Assembly (NCBI RefSeq): GCF_016908875.1
Contig: NZ_JAFBES010000001.1
Span: 496,001-560,000 of the forward strand
Length of the DNA: 64,000 bases
Direction: 5' to 3'
Source of the DNA: Bacillus ectoiniformans
Lineage (GTDB): Bacteria > Bacillota > Bacilli > Bacillales > Domibacillaceae
Positions 17,398 to 24,892 of this stretch are shown one piece after another (the stretch's first letter is position 1; every line of letters begins with the position of its first letter). The translations under genes were made by a program, and so were the position numbers. The notes under the pieces were generated by a model that did no database searches, was not told where the DNA came from, and saw only the letters and a program-made list of their open reading frames with translations.

Positions 17398-18624
17398 TCA
17401 CAAACGCTGTTCGAGCTTTTTCAACCGTGGAGGAGCATACATTTTCACAAATAATAGAGCTAACAATAAGCCTGCTCCCAATACAATCACTCCTTGCAGC
17501 AAGGAATGGCTGATGGCCGAAGCGATGCCAAAAATCACTGCTTGTATGACCAGCACTTGAAGAATCAGATTCAGCAATGCGGCCCTTTTTTGCTCGGCCG
17601 GCAGCGGATAGAGCTTGAGCCAGATTTTCGTTTGATGGCGGCGAATCATTGGCATCAGCTGGAACCCTGTTAAATAAATGAACAGCAAAGCAATGATGAC
17701 CTGCAAAATGGGCTGATCACTGAAATAAATAATCAGTCCGGCAATCACCGTCAATCTCACGAATAATCCGAAGTATTCATTCATGCGTACGAATGTTCTT
17801 TTCAGTAAATAGGAGAAAGAGTGTGTCTGATCAAAGGTCATCTTTCCAATTAAGGCATCCATCCATTGACGTCGTTTCACTTCCCCGCGCAAATGAGGAA
17901 CATCTGTAAACATATTCGCCAGCCGATAAAAGGCTGCCATCCGCTTTTCTTCTAAATCAACAAGCGTTTCCCACTTGTAACTTTTATGCTGAACCGCTTT
18001 ATTAAAGTAAACGAAATAAAGCATCATTACTGCCGCCACGATTAAAGCAAATATGTCTGAAGCCCCTGAAACGATAAAATAGAGCAATAGCGTATTTAAG
18101 GCGAACCGGACACCCATATCTATATAATGACTTTGTCGCTCTTGCAATTTTAAAAGGAGAAACCGGACAGACAAATTCCATAATTTCAACCCCGCAAGTA
18201 TAAGCAGCCATAAGAAAAAGGATTGAAACCCTCCGCCTTTCACTTGAACATACATAGGCATGAATACGGCGAGGAGAAGAATCAGCACATAGCTTTGGGA
18301 GATAAAGCTCGTTAGAATAGCGTTTTGGAAATACCCTTTCATTTTTCCCTCAAGCGGCAGTAAAAATACAGTGTCTGCCCGTTTCAAAAAGGTATAAACC
18401 GGACTCCAGGCAAGAACTGCTCCTAGTACAGCCGCCATAATGAGCGGCGCGGGAAAAGCGGGATCCAGTGTTTTCACCCAGTCACTGTAATAATACAAGC
18501 CTGCACCCATGCCGAACACTAATACAAACAGCAGATGATCATTTAACATGTATTTCAAATATTTGCGAAGTTCATTGTAATAAGTATCTAATCTTTGTTT
18601 CCATAACTCCTGAATCGTATTCAT
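17398..18624 (-). CDS. ecsB: ABC transporter permease EcsB
   Basis: The 408-residue membrane subunit of the EcsAB ABC exporter, which affects protein secretion, exoprotease production and competence in B. subtilis. The N-terminus is WKQRLDTYYNELRKYLKYML, followed by about eight to ten hydrophobic segments in pairs. Two central hydrophilic stretches (for example YKWETLVDLEEKRMAAFYRL) are typical of EcsB. Its ATG overlaps the ecsA stop (ATGA), indicating translational coupling. Confidence 0.92.
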   Translation of the reverse strand: MNTIQELWKQRLDTYYNELRKYLKYMLNDHLLFVLVFGMGAGLYYYSDWVKTLDPAFPAPLIMAAVLGAVLAWSPVYTFLKRADTVFLLPLEGKMKGYFQNAILTSFISQSYVLILLLAVFMPMYVQVKGGGFQSFFLWLLILAGLKLWNLSVRFLLLKLQERQSHYIDMGVRFALNTLLLYFIVSGASDIFALIVAAVMMLYFVYFNKAVQHKSYKWETLVDLEEKRMAAFYRLANMFTDVPHLRGEVKRRQWMDALIGKMTFDQTHSFSYLLKRTFVRMNEYFGLFVRLTVIAGLIIYFSDQPILQVIIALLFIYLTGFQLMPMIRRHQTKIWLKLYPLPAEQKRAALLNLILQVLVIQAVIFGIASAISHSLLQGVIVLGAGLLLALLFVKMYAPPRLKKLEQRL

Positions 18625-19358
18625 TGTTCCTCTTCCTTTGTCAGCTGGATATAAATATCATCGAGTGACGCACCTGGCATGGAAAACTGTGTCTGCAGAT
18701 CAGATATCGTACCTTTCGCCCGAATTTCTCCATTATGCAGTATGATAAAGGAATCGCAATATTTTTCAGCAGTGGCTAGAATATGCGTAGACATCAATAT
18801 TCCCGCTCCACTGTCCCGCATCTGCTTCATCCAGTCAAGCAATGACTGAATCCCGAGCGGATCAAGGCCGACAAATGGCTCATCGATGATATACAGGGAT
18901 GGCTCTGTTAAAAAGGCGCTCATAATCATGACTTTCTGCTTCATCCCTTTAGAGAAGTGAGCAGGAAACCAGTTCATTTTTTTATCAAGGCGAAATTCCT
19001 TTAACAGCGGCTGAATCCGTTCATTATATTGCTGCTCACTTAACCCGTACGCCATTGCGGTTAAACGCATATGCTCTTCGAGAGTTAACTCTTCATATAA
19101 AATCGGCGTTTCAGGTATATAGGAAAACTGCTTTCGATATTGTTCAGGATCTTTCTCTAAAGACAGGCCATTAATCTCTACTTGCCCCGCTTTCGGTTCC
19201 ATCAACCCGATAATATGTTTGATCGTGGTGCTTTTTCCCGCTCCATTCAGTCCAATTAAACCGACGATCTGCTTCGGCTCAATGCCAAAAGAAATCTCTT
19301 TTAAAACTGGCTTTCGCGTATAACCGCCAACAAGTCCTTCTACTTTTAATAAAGACAT
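18621..19358 (-). CDS. ecsA: ABC transporter ATP-binding protein EcsA
   Basis: The 245-residue ATPase partner of EcsB. Walker A is GLNGAGKST near residue 36, the signature region is FSKGMKQKV near 134, Walker B is YIIDEPFVGLDP near 152 and the switch histidine is in MSTHIL. The ATG at 19358 follows GAAGGAGCGG and gives MSLLKVEGLVGGYTR, as in the B. subtilis protein. Upstream in-frame ATGs lack ribosome-binding sites. It is divergent from hit, with 169 bases between the two starts. Confidence 0.94.
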   Translation of the reverse strand: MSLLKVEGLVGGYTRKPVLKEISFGIEPKQIVGLIGLNGAGKSTTIKHIIGLMEPKAGQVEINGLSLEKDPEQYRKQFSYIPETPILYEELTLEEHMRLTAMAYGLSEQQYNERIQPLLKEFRLDKKMNWFPAHFSKGMKQKVMIMSAFLTEPSLYIIDEPFVGLDPLGIQSLLDWMKQMRDSGAGILMSTHILATAEKYCDSFIILHNGEIRAKGTISDLQTQFSMPGASLDDIYIQLTKEEEQ

Positions 19359-19527
19359 AACTACCGCTCCTTCGGATACATTCATTACCGCTATTTTAGC
19401 AAATTCTAGACAGAAACACTCGTTTTTAAAGTACTGGTTATTTTTCTCCCTATACTGCTTGTCTATTTCAACGCTTCTCTTTTTATGATAAAATTTTGAC
19501 AATTACATATAAAGGGAGATGAAAGAT

Positions 19528-19947
19528 TTGGGAGATTGTATTTTTTGCAAGATCATTAATGGCGACATTCCATCAGCTAAAGTGTACGAAGACGAATATG
19601 TGTATGCCTTTCTAGACATCAGCCAAGTAACGAAAGGACACACGCTGGTCATTCCAAAAGTACATAAAGAGAATATCTTTGAATTGCCGTCGGATCTTGC
19701 CAGTCATCTGTTTAAAGCGGTTCCTGAGATTGCGAATGCGATCAAAAAGGCTTTCAATCCAGCAGGCTTAAATATTTTAAATAATAACGGAGCTGTGGCT
19801 GGGCAAACGGTCTTCCATTATCATGTTCATTTGCTTCCGCGTTATGGTGAAGAAGATGCTTTTCACCCAGCTTTTGAAACAACGGAAAGCCCTTATTCTC
19901 AGGAAGAATTTCAACAAATCGCTGAGTCGATTAAAAATCAATTATAG
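19528..19947 (+). CDS. hit: HIT family nucleotide-binding protein
   Basis: A 139-residue histidine-triad protein of the Hint branch that hydrolyses nucleoside phosphoramidates and similar adducts. The N-terminal CIFCKIINGDIPSAKVYED and the triad HYHVHLLPR near residue 97 are diagnostic. The start is a TTG at 19528 nine bases after AAAGGGAG. An ATG at 19519 directly touches the ribosome-binding site and is less likely. Located between ecsA and trpP, as in B. subtilis. Confidence 0.92.
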   Translation: MGDCIFCKIINGDIPSAKVYEDEYVYAFLDISQVTKGHTLVIPKVHKENIFELPSDLASHLFKAVPEIANAIKKAFNPAGLNILNNNGAVAGQTVFHYHVHLLPRYGEEDAFHPAFETTESPYSQEEFQQIAESIKNQL

Positions 19948-19953
19948 TAACCG

Positions 19954-19978
19954 CTCCCTGATTCGAGGGAGTTTTTTT
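19954..19978 (+). terminator. Terminator after hit
   Basis: CTCCCT and AGGGAG pair across GATTCG and are followed by TTTTTTT. Confidence 0.9.
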
Positions 19979-19999
19979 ATTATTCGGATAAATAATACT

Positions 20000-20028
20000 T
20001 TGTTCTCATGTCTTTTTTATGATATACT
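20000..20028 (+). promoter_or_regulatory. Sigma-A promoter of trpP
   Basis: TTGTTC (20000-20005), a 17-base spacer and TATACT (20023-20028). The transcript would begin near 20035, leaving a leader of about 75 bases that holds the TRAP site. Confidence 0.65.
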
Positions 20029-20063
20029 ACGTTTAACTTTTCGCTGGCGGCAATAGTGCACGT

Positions 20064-20107
20064 CAGGAGAAGCTTAGCCGAGATTAGATGAGAAGAGGAG
20101 AGTTGAG
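20064..20107 (+). promoter_or_regulatory. TRAP (MtrB) binding site overlapping the trpP ribosome-binding site
   Basis: Eight triplets of the type NAG occur at exact 5-base intervals: AAG 20070, TAG 20075, GAG 20080, TAG 20085, GAG 20090, 20095, 20100 and 20105. CAG and GAG at 20064-20069 add two more at closer spacing. Triplets two bases apart are the TRAP target, and this run covers the Shine-Dalgarno and ends two bases before the ATG. TRAP bound with tryptophan would therefore block translation of trpP, as in B. subtilis. Confidence 0.92.
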
Positions 20108-20109
20108 AA

Positions 20110-20631
20110 ATGAATACGAAATCACTTGTCAGCCTGTCCCTATTAGTGGGAATGGGCGCTGTATTGCACACTGTTATGCCTGGATTATTTTTAGGAATGA
20201 AGCCAGACATGATGCTTCTAATGATGTTTTTAGGCATTTTACTATTTCCAAGCGCAAAGAACGTGCTTCTAGTAGGAATGGTGACTGGGGTTATTTCCGG
20301 ATTGACGACAACGTTTCCTGGAGGATTAATTCCGAACTTAATTGATAAGCCTATTACCGCTTTTGTTTTTTATGGCATGATCCTGCTTTTAGCTAAATAC
20401 ACACATAATGCAGGTTCAAAGGCTTTACTGACTGCAGTCGGAACTTTGATCTCAGGTGGAGTATTCCTTACTTCTGCCCAGCTGCTTGTAGGATTGCCTG
20501 GACCATTTACTGCTTTATTTGCCACAGTCGTGCTTCCTGCTGCTGTGATTAATACAATTGCGATGCTCGTCATCTATCCAATTGTGCAATCTATTTTCAA
20601 ACGATCCCGCCTGGCGGAACAAACCACATAA
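20110..20631 (+). CDS. trpP: Tryptophan transporter TrpP
   Basis: A 173-residue membrane protein for tryptophan uptake. It has about five hydrophobic helices and the family segments GAVLHTVMPGLFLGMKPDMM and GLTTTFPGGLIPNLIDKP. The gene follows hit as in B. subtilis (yhaG). Its leader carries a run of evenly spaced NAG triplets for TRAP, which independently supports the tryptophan assignment. A strong terminator follows. Confidence 0.93.
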   Translation: MNTKSLVSLSLLVGMGAVLHTVMPGLFLGMKPDMMLLMMFLGILLFPSAKNVLLVGMVTGVISGLTTTFPGGLIPNLIDKPITAFVFYGMILLLAKYTHNAGSKALLTAVGTLISGGVFLTSAQLLVGLPGPFTALFATVVLPAAVINTIAMLVIYPIVQSIFKRSRLAEQTT

Positions 20632-20635
20632 ATCG

Positions 20636-20664
20636 AAAAGAACCCGAGATTGGGTTCTTTTTTT
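20636..20664 (+). terminator. Terminator after trpP
   Basis: AAAAGAACCC and GGGTTCTTTT pair across GAGATT and run into a T tract. A-rich sequence on the other side also serves the converging small gene. Confidence 0.9.
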
Positions 20665-20852
20665 TACATATATGAAAGCAAGACCGCCAAGACTAAGATA
20701 ATCCCTCCGGAAATCCCAAGAACTTTCGCCCGTTTTTTCAGTATATGTTTAGACATCGACATGCCTGGCTGTAAAATCGCACGAACTTGATTGACCATTC
20801 CGATTAGCAGAATAAAGCTGAGCGCAAATAAACCAAAGATGACTCCTTCCAT
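20664..20852 (-). CDS. Small two-helix membrane protein of unknown function
   Basis: A 62-residue protein, MEGVIFGLFALSFILLIGMV at the start, with hydrophobic helices at about residues 3-20 and 44-60 and a basic loop (KHILKKRAK) between them. The ATG at 20852 follows AAAGGGGGAAC with good spacing, and the stop lies at the trpP terminator. I do not recognise a family. Confidence 0.7.
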   Translation of the reverse strand: MEGVIFGLFALSFILLIGMVNQVRAILQPGMSMSKHILKKRAKVLGISGGIILVLAVLLSYM

Positions 20853-21022
20853 GACTGTTCCCCCTTTTTACTAAGTGAAGTTTGTATACCTGTATTTATG
20901 GGAAATATATTGACAATTGGTTATGTTACATACTATGCATGAGGGCGACCCCAATGAACCTGTCCCATTAAGGAAAAAAGGAATTTCGCTCTGTGCAGAG
21001 AATTGTATAGAGAGGTGATGGA

Positions 21023-21403
21023 ATGATGGATAAGAAAGCGATGATGATTGGCATGGCCGTAGGAACAGCAGCTGGAGCCGCCATGACTCTATTAAATACT
21101 CCCATCTCGGGTAAGGAAGCCCGTCAAAAAGTAAAGGATGCACAGGCGAGTATGAAAGCATCCGCCAATGAAATTAAGAATGATCTGCAAGAGATCCAAC
21201 AGTCAGTGACTCATTTGACTGAAGTGAGCAAAGAACAATTTAGTGATGTATCTACAGGGTTGAAAACAAGTGCTGCGTTATGGAAGGAAAGCATTGTGCC
21301 GAATAAACAAGCGCTTCAAAAAGAAATTTCAGCCCTTCAAACAACCGTTCACGATATGCAAGAAACCCTGCCTTCCCCACCAAAAACCGGAGAGCCTAAA
21401 TAG
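21023..21403 (+). CDS. yhaH: YtxH-domain protein YhaH
   Basis: A 126-residue protein. The N-terminal hydrophobic, glycine/alanine-rich segment MMIGMAVGTAAGAAMTLLNT is followed by SGKEARQKVKD, the pattern of the YtxH/general stress family, and then a long amphipathic helical region likely to be a coiled coil. The ATG follows AGAGGTGATGG. It lies between trpP and scoC as yhaH does in B. subtilis. The function is unknown beyond membrane association. Confidence 0.82.
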   Translation: MMDKKAMMIGMAVGTAAGAAMTLLNTPISGKEARQKVKDAQASMKASANEIKNDLQEIQQSVTHLTEVSKEQFSDVSTGLKTSAALWKESIVPNKQALQKEISALQTTVHDMQETLPSPPKTGEPK

Positions 21404-21419
21404 GCTTTTCGGTTTTTTT
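21382..21419 (+). terminator. Terminator overlapping the yhaH stop codon
   Basis: AAAAACCG...AGCC pairs with GGCT...CGGTTTTT around the stop codon and is followed by T residues. The last codons of yhaH are part of the hairpin. Confidence 0.8.
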
Positions 21420-21537
21420 GAAAATTTGGTTAATTTATATCTTTATTATTTTTTATTTTATTGGCATAATGATGATAACTATATTAATAATTTTCTGTTA
21501 ATAGGAGTGAAAGACATTATATAAAGAAGGTGAATTT

Positions 21538-22113
21538 ATGACAAATCATCATTATTCCATGAAAGAAGCACTTATTTTCAGTCAGCGTATGGCCCAGTTA
21601 AGCAAAGCATTGTGGAAAGCAGTAGAAAAAGATTGGCAGCAATGGATCAAGCCTTATGATTTAAACATTAATGAACACCACATTTTATGGATTGCTTATC
21701 ATCTAAAAGGCGCTTCGATTTCTGATGTTGCCAAATTTGGTGTCATGCACGTTTCAACCGCGTTCAATTTCTCGAAAAAACTGGAGGAAAGAGGCTATTT
21801 AAAGTTCTCGAAGAAAGAAGCCGATAAGCGAAATACATATGTCGAGATCACTGCAGAAGGCGAAACGCTGCTTCTCGACTTAATGGAAAGCTATGATCCG
21901 GACAAAAACTCTGTGTTCCAGGGAACGGCTCCTTTGAGAGAACTGTTTGGCAGATTTCCAGATTTAGTAGAAATCATGGCCATCGTCAAAAACATTTACG
22001 GTGATGATTTCATGGATATTTTCGAAAAATCTATTCACAATATTGATGAGGATTTCTATGAAGAAGATGGAAAGCTAACAAAAGCCGACCTGCCAAAAAT
22101 ACAAACGAGTTAA
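21538..22113 (+). CDS. scoC: MarR family transition-state regulator ScoC (Hpr)
   Basis: A 191-residue MarR-type winged-helix regulator that in B. subtilis represses protease and sporulation genes. [20 protein letters not shown] forms the N-terminal helix, the DNA-binding part is [20 protein letters not shown] with [11 protein letters not shown], and the wing is [14 protein letters not shown]. The C-terminal acidic helical tail matches Hpr. The start follows GAAGGTGAATTT. Position between yhaH and prsA is as in B. subtilis. Confidence 0.94.
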   Translation: MTNHHYSMKEALIFSQRMAQLSKALWKAVEKDWQQWIKPYDLNINEHHILWIAYHLKGASISDVAKFGVMHVSTAFNFSKKLEERGYLKFSKKEADKRNTYVEITAEGETLLLDLMESYDPDKNSVFQGTAPLRELFGRFPDLVEIMAIVKNIYGDDFMDIFEKSIHNIDEDFYEEDGKLTKADLPKIQTS

Positions 22114-22443
22114 GAACTAACCTTAAAGCTTTCACACTCTTAAATGCCAAGCTTTCTCCTTCCTTAAGCCTTGACTATACACAAGAGACAAGCTTGGCTC
22201 TTTAATCAGAAAAACAATGTGTTCGCACCGCTCATTCAACCCTGGCGCCTGTTGGATGAATGAGCATTCACACCCCTGTTCCCCATTCCCCTTTTCATCC
22301 CTTTTATTTTCAGTAAATTTCGATAATCCTGCATATAAAAGATTAACAAAACTTTATTAAAAATGGTGTTGATTTTTCCCATCAAACATCGTAAATTAGG
22401 AAAGCAATATTTTTAATTTACAACTGATGGGAGGGTATATCCG
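22114..22443. other. AT-rich intergenic stretch with two inverted repeats
   Basis: No coding region was found between scoC and the DUF3267-type gene. Two inverted repeats are visible: GCCAAGCTT (22146-22154) with AAGCTTGGC (22190-22198), and GCTCATTCA (22230-22238) with TGAATGAGC (22257-22265). Neither is followed by a T tract, so they are not standard terminators. The last 60 bases should contain the promoter of the downstream gene. Confidence 0.5.
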
Positions 22444-22980
22444 ATGAAGTGCTGGCGTTCATTCGATTTTGAAAAACGATATGGATTTAATAAAATTATC
22501 ATCTTTTCATTGCTTATCGCGATGATGACTTTTTCTTTCACATTTGCATTGATGCAATCGGTATACTCTGAAGCATTGTATGCCCAGCATTTTTCATGGT
22601 TTTTAATTGGGATGATCCTAATTTACCCATTGCATAAATTCCTGCATACATTACCGATTCTTAAATATATACCAAAAATGTCCTGCAAGTATCAGATGAA
22701 ATACTTCTGTTTGCCGGTTATTTCGATCAATATAAAAGATCCACTGCCTAAAAAACGCTTTATGATCAGCTTAGTCTTTCCGTTCGTCGTACTGACGCCA
22801 TTACTGTTTATGGGCGCTAGTCTTAACCCGCATTACCTGCACTATTTCCTAATGCTGACTGCCTATCACACAGGGATTTGCGCAATAGACTTTCTCTATT
22901 TGAAAGCACTAACCGCCTCCCCTAAATACGCAGTAATCGAAGAAAACGACGAAGGATATGAAATCCTTGTACCGCAATAA
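22444..22980 (+). CDS. DUF3267-type membrane protein
   Basis: A 178-residue membrane protein with four predicted helices at about residues 18-37, 48-65, 107-125 and 132-152. LIYPLHKFLHTLPIL at the end of helix 2 has the H-x3-H spacing of a zincin but lacks the usual glutamate, which resembles the degenerate motif of DUF3267 (putative zincin peptidase) proteins. The ATG follows GGGAGGG. The first copy of the structured repeat begins one base after its stop codon. Family placement is from pattern only. Confidence 0.65.
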   Translation: MKCWRSFDFEKRYGFNKIIIFSLLIAMMTFSFTFALMQSVYSEALYAQHFSWFLIGMILIYPLHKFLHTLPILKYIPKMSCKYQMKYFCLPVISINIKDPLPKKRFMISLVFPFVVLTPLLFMGASLNPHYLHYFLMLTAYHTGICAIDFLYLKALTASPKYAVIEENDEGYEILVPQ

Positions 22981-22981
22981 C

Positions 22982-23100
22982 GAAAAGCCAATCACGCTGT
23001 TCAGGAGCGACTGGCAAATAGGCAGCCCCCAAAAAGGCGCTCTTTGCCTTTATGGGGGCTGATCTTTTGACCCGAGCTCCTAGCGTGATTGGCTAGACAC
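22982..23100. repeat. Structured palindromic repeat, copy A
   Basis: A three-stem imperfect palindrome. The outer stem is GCCAATCACGCT (22987-22998) with 23082-23093, 12 bp perfect. The middle stem is AGGAGC (23003-23008) with GCTCCT (23076-23081). The inner stem is CAGCCCCCA (23023-23031) with TGGGGGCTG (23053-23061). Conserved unpaired parts are GACTGGCAAATAG, the apical AAAAGGCGCTCTTTGCC and ATCTTTTGACCCGA. It starts with GAAAAGC and ends GCTAGACA. Confidence 0.9.
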
Positions 23101-23103
23101 CAC

Positions 23104-23226
23104 GAAAAGCAAAAGCCGTTTGTCCAGGTGTGAAGGGCAAATAGGCTTCTGCCCTCAAGCCGCTTTTTGCCTTTAGGGCAGAAGATCTTTTGACCCAAGC
23201 ACCTAACGGCTTTTGCTAGACAATAA
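23104..23226. repeat. Structured palindromic repeat, copy B
   Basis: Same architecture as copy A with different paired bases. Outer stem GCAAAAGCCGTT (23109-23120) with AACGGCTTTTGC (23205-23216). Middle AGGTG (23126-23130) with CACCT (23200-23204). Inner CTTCTGCCCT (23146-23155) with AGGGCAGAAG (23175-23184). All three stems are perfect although nearly every paired base differs from copy A. The ends GAAAAGC and GCTAGACAAT are kept. Confidence 0.9.
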
Positions 23227-23227
23227 C

Positions 23228-23340
23228 GAAAAGCAAAACGGGCTCGCCCAGGAGCGACTGGCAAATAGGCAACCAACCAAAAGGCGCTCTTTGCCCTTAG
23301 GTTGGTTGATCTTTTGACCCGAGCTCCTAACGTTGTGGCC
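23228..23340. repeat. Structured palindromic repeat, copy C (3' arm divergent)
   Basis: Left outer arm GCAAAACGGGCT (23233-23244), middle stem AGGAGC (23250-23255) with GCTCCT (23323-23328) and inner stem CAACCAACC (23270-23278) with GGTTGGTTG (23300-23308). The expected right outer arm AGCCCGTTTTGC is replaced by AACGTTGTGGCC and the terminal GCTAGACA is missing, so this last tandem copy is incomplete or recombined. Confidence 0.88.
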
Positions 23341-23359
23341 TCCCCTTCTATCCATAAAC

Positions 23360-23408
23360 GAAAAACAGTCTGAACTGCCATGTTTATTGCAGATTCAGAC
23401 TGTTTTTC
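23360..23408. terminator. Bidirectional terminator after the repeat cluster
   Basis: AAAAACAGTCTGAA (23361-23374) and TTCAGACTGTTTTT (23394-23407) form a 14-bp stem with A/T flanks on both sides. It closes the DUF3267-gene transcript, so the three repeats would lie in its 3' untranslated region. Confidence 0.85.
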
Positions 23409-23471
23409 TATCTTTTCAGCTGATTTTTTGGTATCTTAATTACATATGATTAAAAGGGGAGGGGGAACAAA

Positions 23472-23660
23472 TTGATCTCCGTGATTATCGTATTCATCAT
23501 ATTCTCCGGGCTTATTCTTTATAATATTAACCGAATGACGAATACACTTTGCATTCAAAAAGAAATCCCCGAAGAACGTCAACCTAAAGTGTTCCGCATC
23601 ATAAATATTCTAATTACGATCTTACTTGTATCATCGTACGTAGAAATACTTTTCACGTGA
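23472..23660 (+). CDS. Small two-helix membrane protein of unknown function
   Basis: A 62-residue protein starting at TTG 23472 after GGGGAGGGGGAAC. It has one hydrophobic helix at residues 2-18 and another at about 42-60, with a charged middle (KEIPEERQPKVFR). The strong ribosome-binding site and clean stop before the prsA promoter support a real gene. No family is recognised. Confidence 0.6.
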   Translation: MISVIIVFIIFSGLILYNINRMTNTLCIQKEIPEERQPKVFRIINILITILLVSSYVEILFT

Positions 23661-23712
23661 ATCGAGTCTTGGCGCAGAGCCAGGCTCGTTTTCACATATA
23701 AAAGTGTAATTT

Positions 23713-23741
23713 TTGGCGGATGAAATGAAGTGTGTTATAGT
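23713..23741 (+). promoter_or_regulatory. Sigma-A promoter of prsA
   Basis: TTGGCG (23713-23718), 17 bases, TATAGT (23736-23741). The leader to the prsA start is about 60 bases. Confidence 0.75.
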
Positions 23742-23807
23742 ATGTTTTGTGGAAAAAAACTGGTGCCGCTTGTAAGCAAGCCGCCTATTAATTAGGGAGT
23801 TGTTGAA

Positions 23808-24758
23808 ATGAAGAAACGTATGTTATCTCTTTCTTTAGCAGCAGGCGTACTTGGCCTTGCCGGCTGTGGAAATGGCGGAGAAAGCGATGTTGTTGCTACA
23901 TCTAAAGCTGGTGATGTAACAAAGACAGAACTTTATGATGCGATGAAAGAAAAATATTCACCGCAAATGGAGCAGGCACTTCAAGAAATTATGTACAAAA
24001 AAGTGCTTTCCGAAAAATATGAAGTGACAGACGAAGAACTAAACAAAGAACTTAAGAAAGCAAAGGAACAGCTTGGCGATCAATACAAGACGTTCCTTGC
24101 ACAATATAACTTAGATGAAGAAGGCTTTAAGGAGTTCTTAAAACTTGAGCTTCTGCGCGAAAAAGCAGCTACAGCTGATATTAAAGTCTCTGACAAAGAA
24201 GTAAAAGAATACTACGAGAAGTGGCAGGCGCCAATTAAAGTTCGTCACATCCTTGTAGAAGATGAAAAGAAAGCCAAAGAAGTGCAAGACAAATTGGCTA
24301 AAGGCGGTAAATTTGAAGAATTAGCGAAAGAATACTCTTCAGATCCGGGCTCTGCTCAAAACGGCGGCGACTTGGGATGGATCGACAACCAAAGCAGACA
24401 ACAGTTTGTTCCTGAGTTTACAGAAGCGTTGAACACGTTAGAAGTAAATAAAATCAGCGAGCCAATTAAATCTGAATTTGGTTACCACATCATCGAAATC
24501 ACGGATCAGAAGAAAAAAGAATCCTTTGATAAAATGAAGGGTGAACTGAAAGAAGAACTTAAGAAGTCTAAAGCTGATCCTCAAGCCGTTCAAAAGAAAT
24601 TAGACAAAGAATTAAAAGCGGCTGATGTGAAAATTGAGGATAAAGCATTGAAAGGTGCGTTCGAACAAGACGAACCTCAAGCTCCAGAAGCACCTCCTGA
24701 GGCTGCACCTGAAGCTCAACCTGAAGCTGAACCGGCTCCTGCCGAAGAAGCTAAATAA
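23808..24758 (+). CDS. prsA: Peptidyl-prolyl isomerase lipoprotein PrsA
   Basis: The extracytoplasmic foldase that helps exported proteins fold after translocation. A 316-residue lipoprotein with signal peptide ending LGLAGC (Cys20), a SurA-like N-terminal helical part, the parvulin domain at about residues 140-232 (IKVRHILVEDEKKAKEV, GGDLGWIDNQSR, EFGYHIIEI) and a helical C-terminal part. The last 30 residues are a proline/glutamate/alanine-rich tail that makes it longer than the B. subtilis protein. Located downstream of scoC, as in B. subtilis. Confidence 0.95.
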   Translation: MKKRMLSLSLAAGVLGLAGCGNGGESDVVATSKAGDVTKTELYDAMKEKYSPQMEQALQEIMYKKVLSEKYEVTDEELNKELKKAKEQLGDQYKTFLAQYNLDEEGFKEFLKLELLREKAATADIKVSDKEVKEYYEKWQAPIKVRHILVEDEKKAKEVQDKLAKGGKFEELAKEYSSDPGSAQNGGDLGWIDNQSRQQFVPEFTEALNTLEVNKISEPIKSEFGYHIIEITDQKKKESFDKMKGELKEELKKSKADPQAVQKKLDKELKAADVKIEDKALKGAFEQDEPQAPEAPPEAAPEAQPEAEPAPAEEAK

Positions 24759-24810
24759 TTAGCGGTCTTAATCTGTTCTAAAAAGAACACTAAATGTGAT
24801 ACTCTTAATA

Positions 24811-24854
24811 AAAAGCCCAGGATTACTCCGTATATGGAGTGATCCTGGGCTTTT
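24811..24854 (+). terminator. Terminator after prsA
   Basis: A 19-bp stem with one mismatch (24811-24829 with 24836-24854), rich in GCCCAGG/CCTGGGC, ends in TTTT. Confidence 0.88.
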
Positions 24855-24892
24855 CTTATAGCTAAATAAGCCATTAGACGATGTTATTTTTG

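Noticed and set aside
22982-23100. Known riboswitch (for example cyclic di-GMP or glycine) as identity of the palindrome
   Set aside because: None of the conserved core motifs of those classes that I know is present. The unit lies after a gene rather than before one.
22982-23340. CRISPR array as an explanation for the tandem repeats
   Set aside because: Units are about 120 bp with internal stems and variable paired arms, not short direct repeats with unrelated spacers, and no cas genes are near.
23001-23381. A 126-codon open frame on the minus strand across the structured repeats
   Set aside because: It runs through the three palindrome copies, so its protein repeats only because the DNA repeats. 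It has no ribosome-binding site and no family resemblance.
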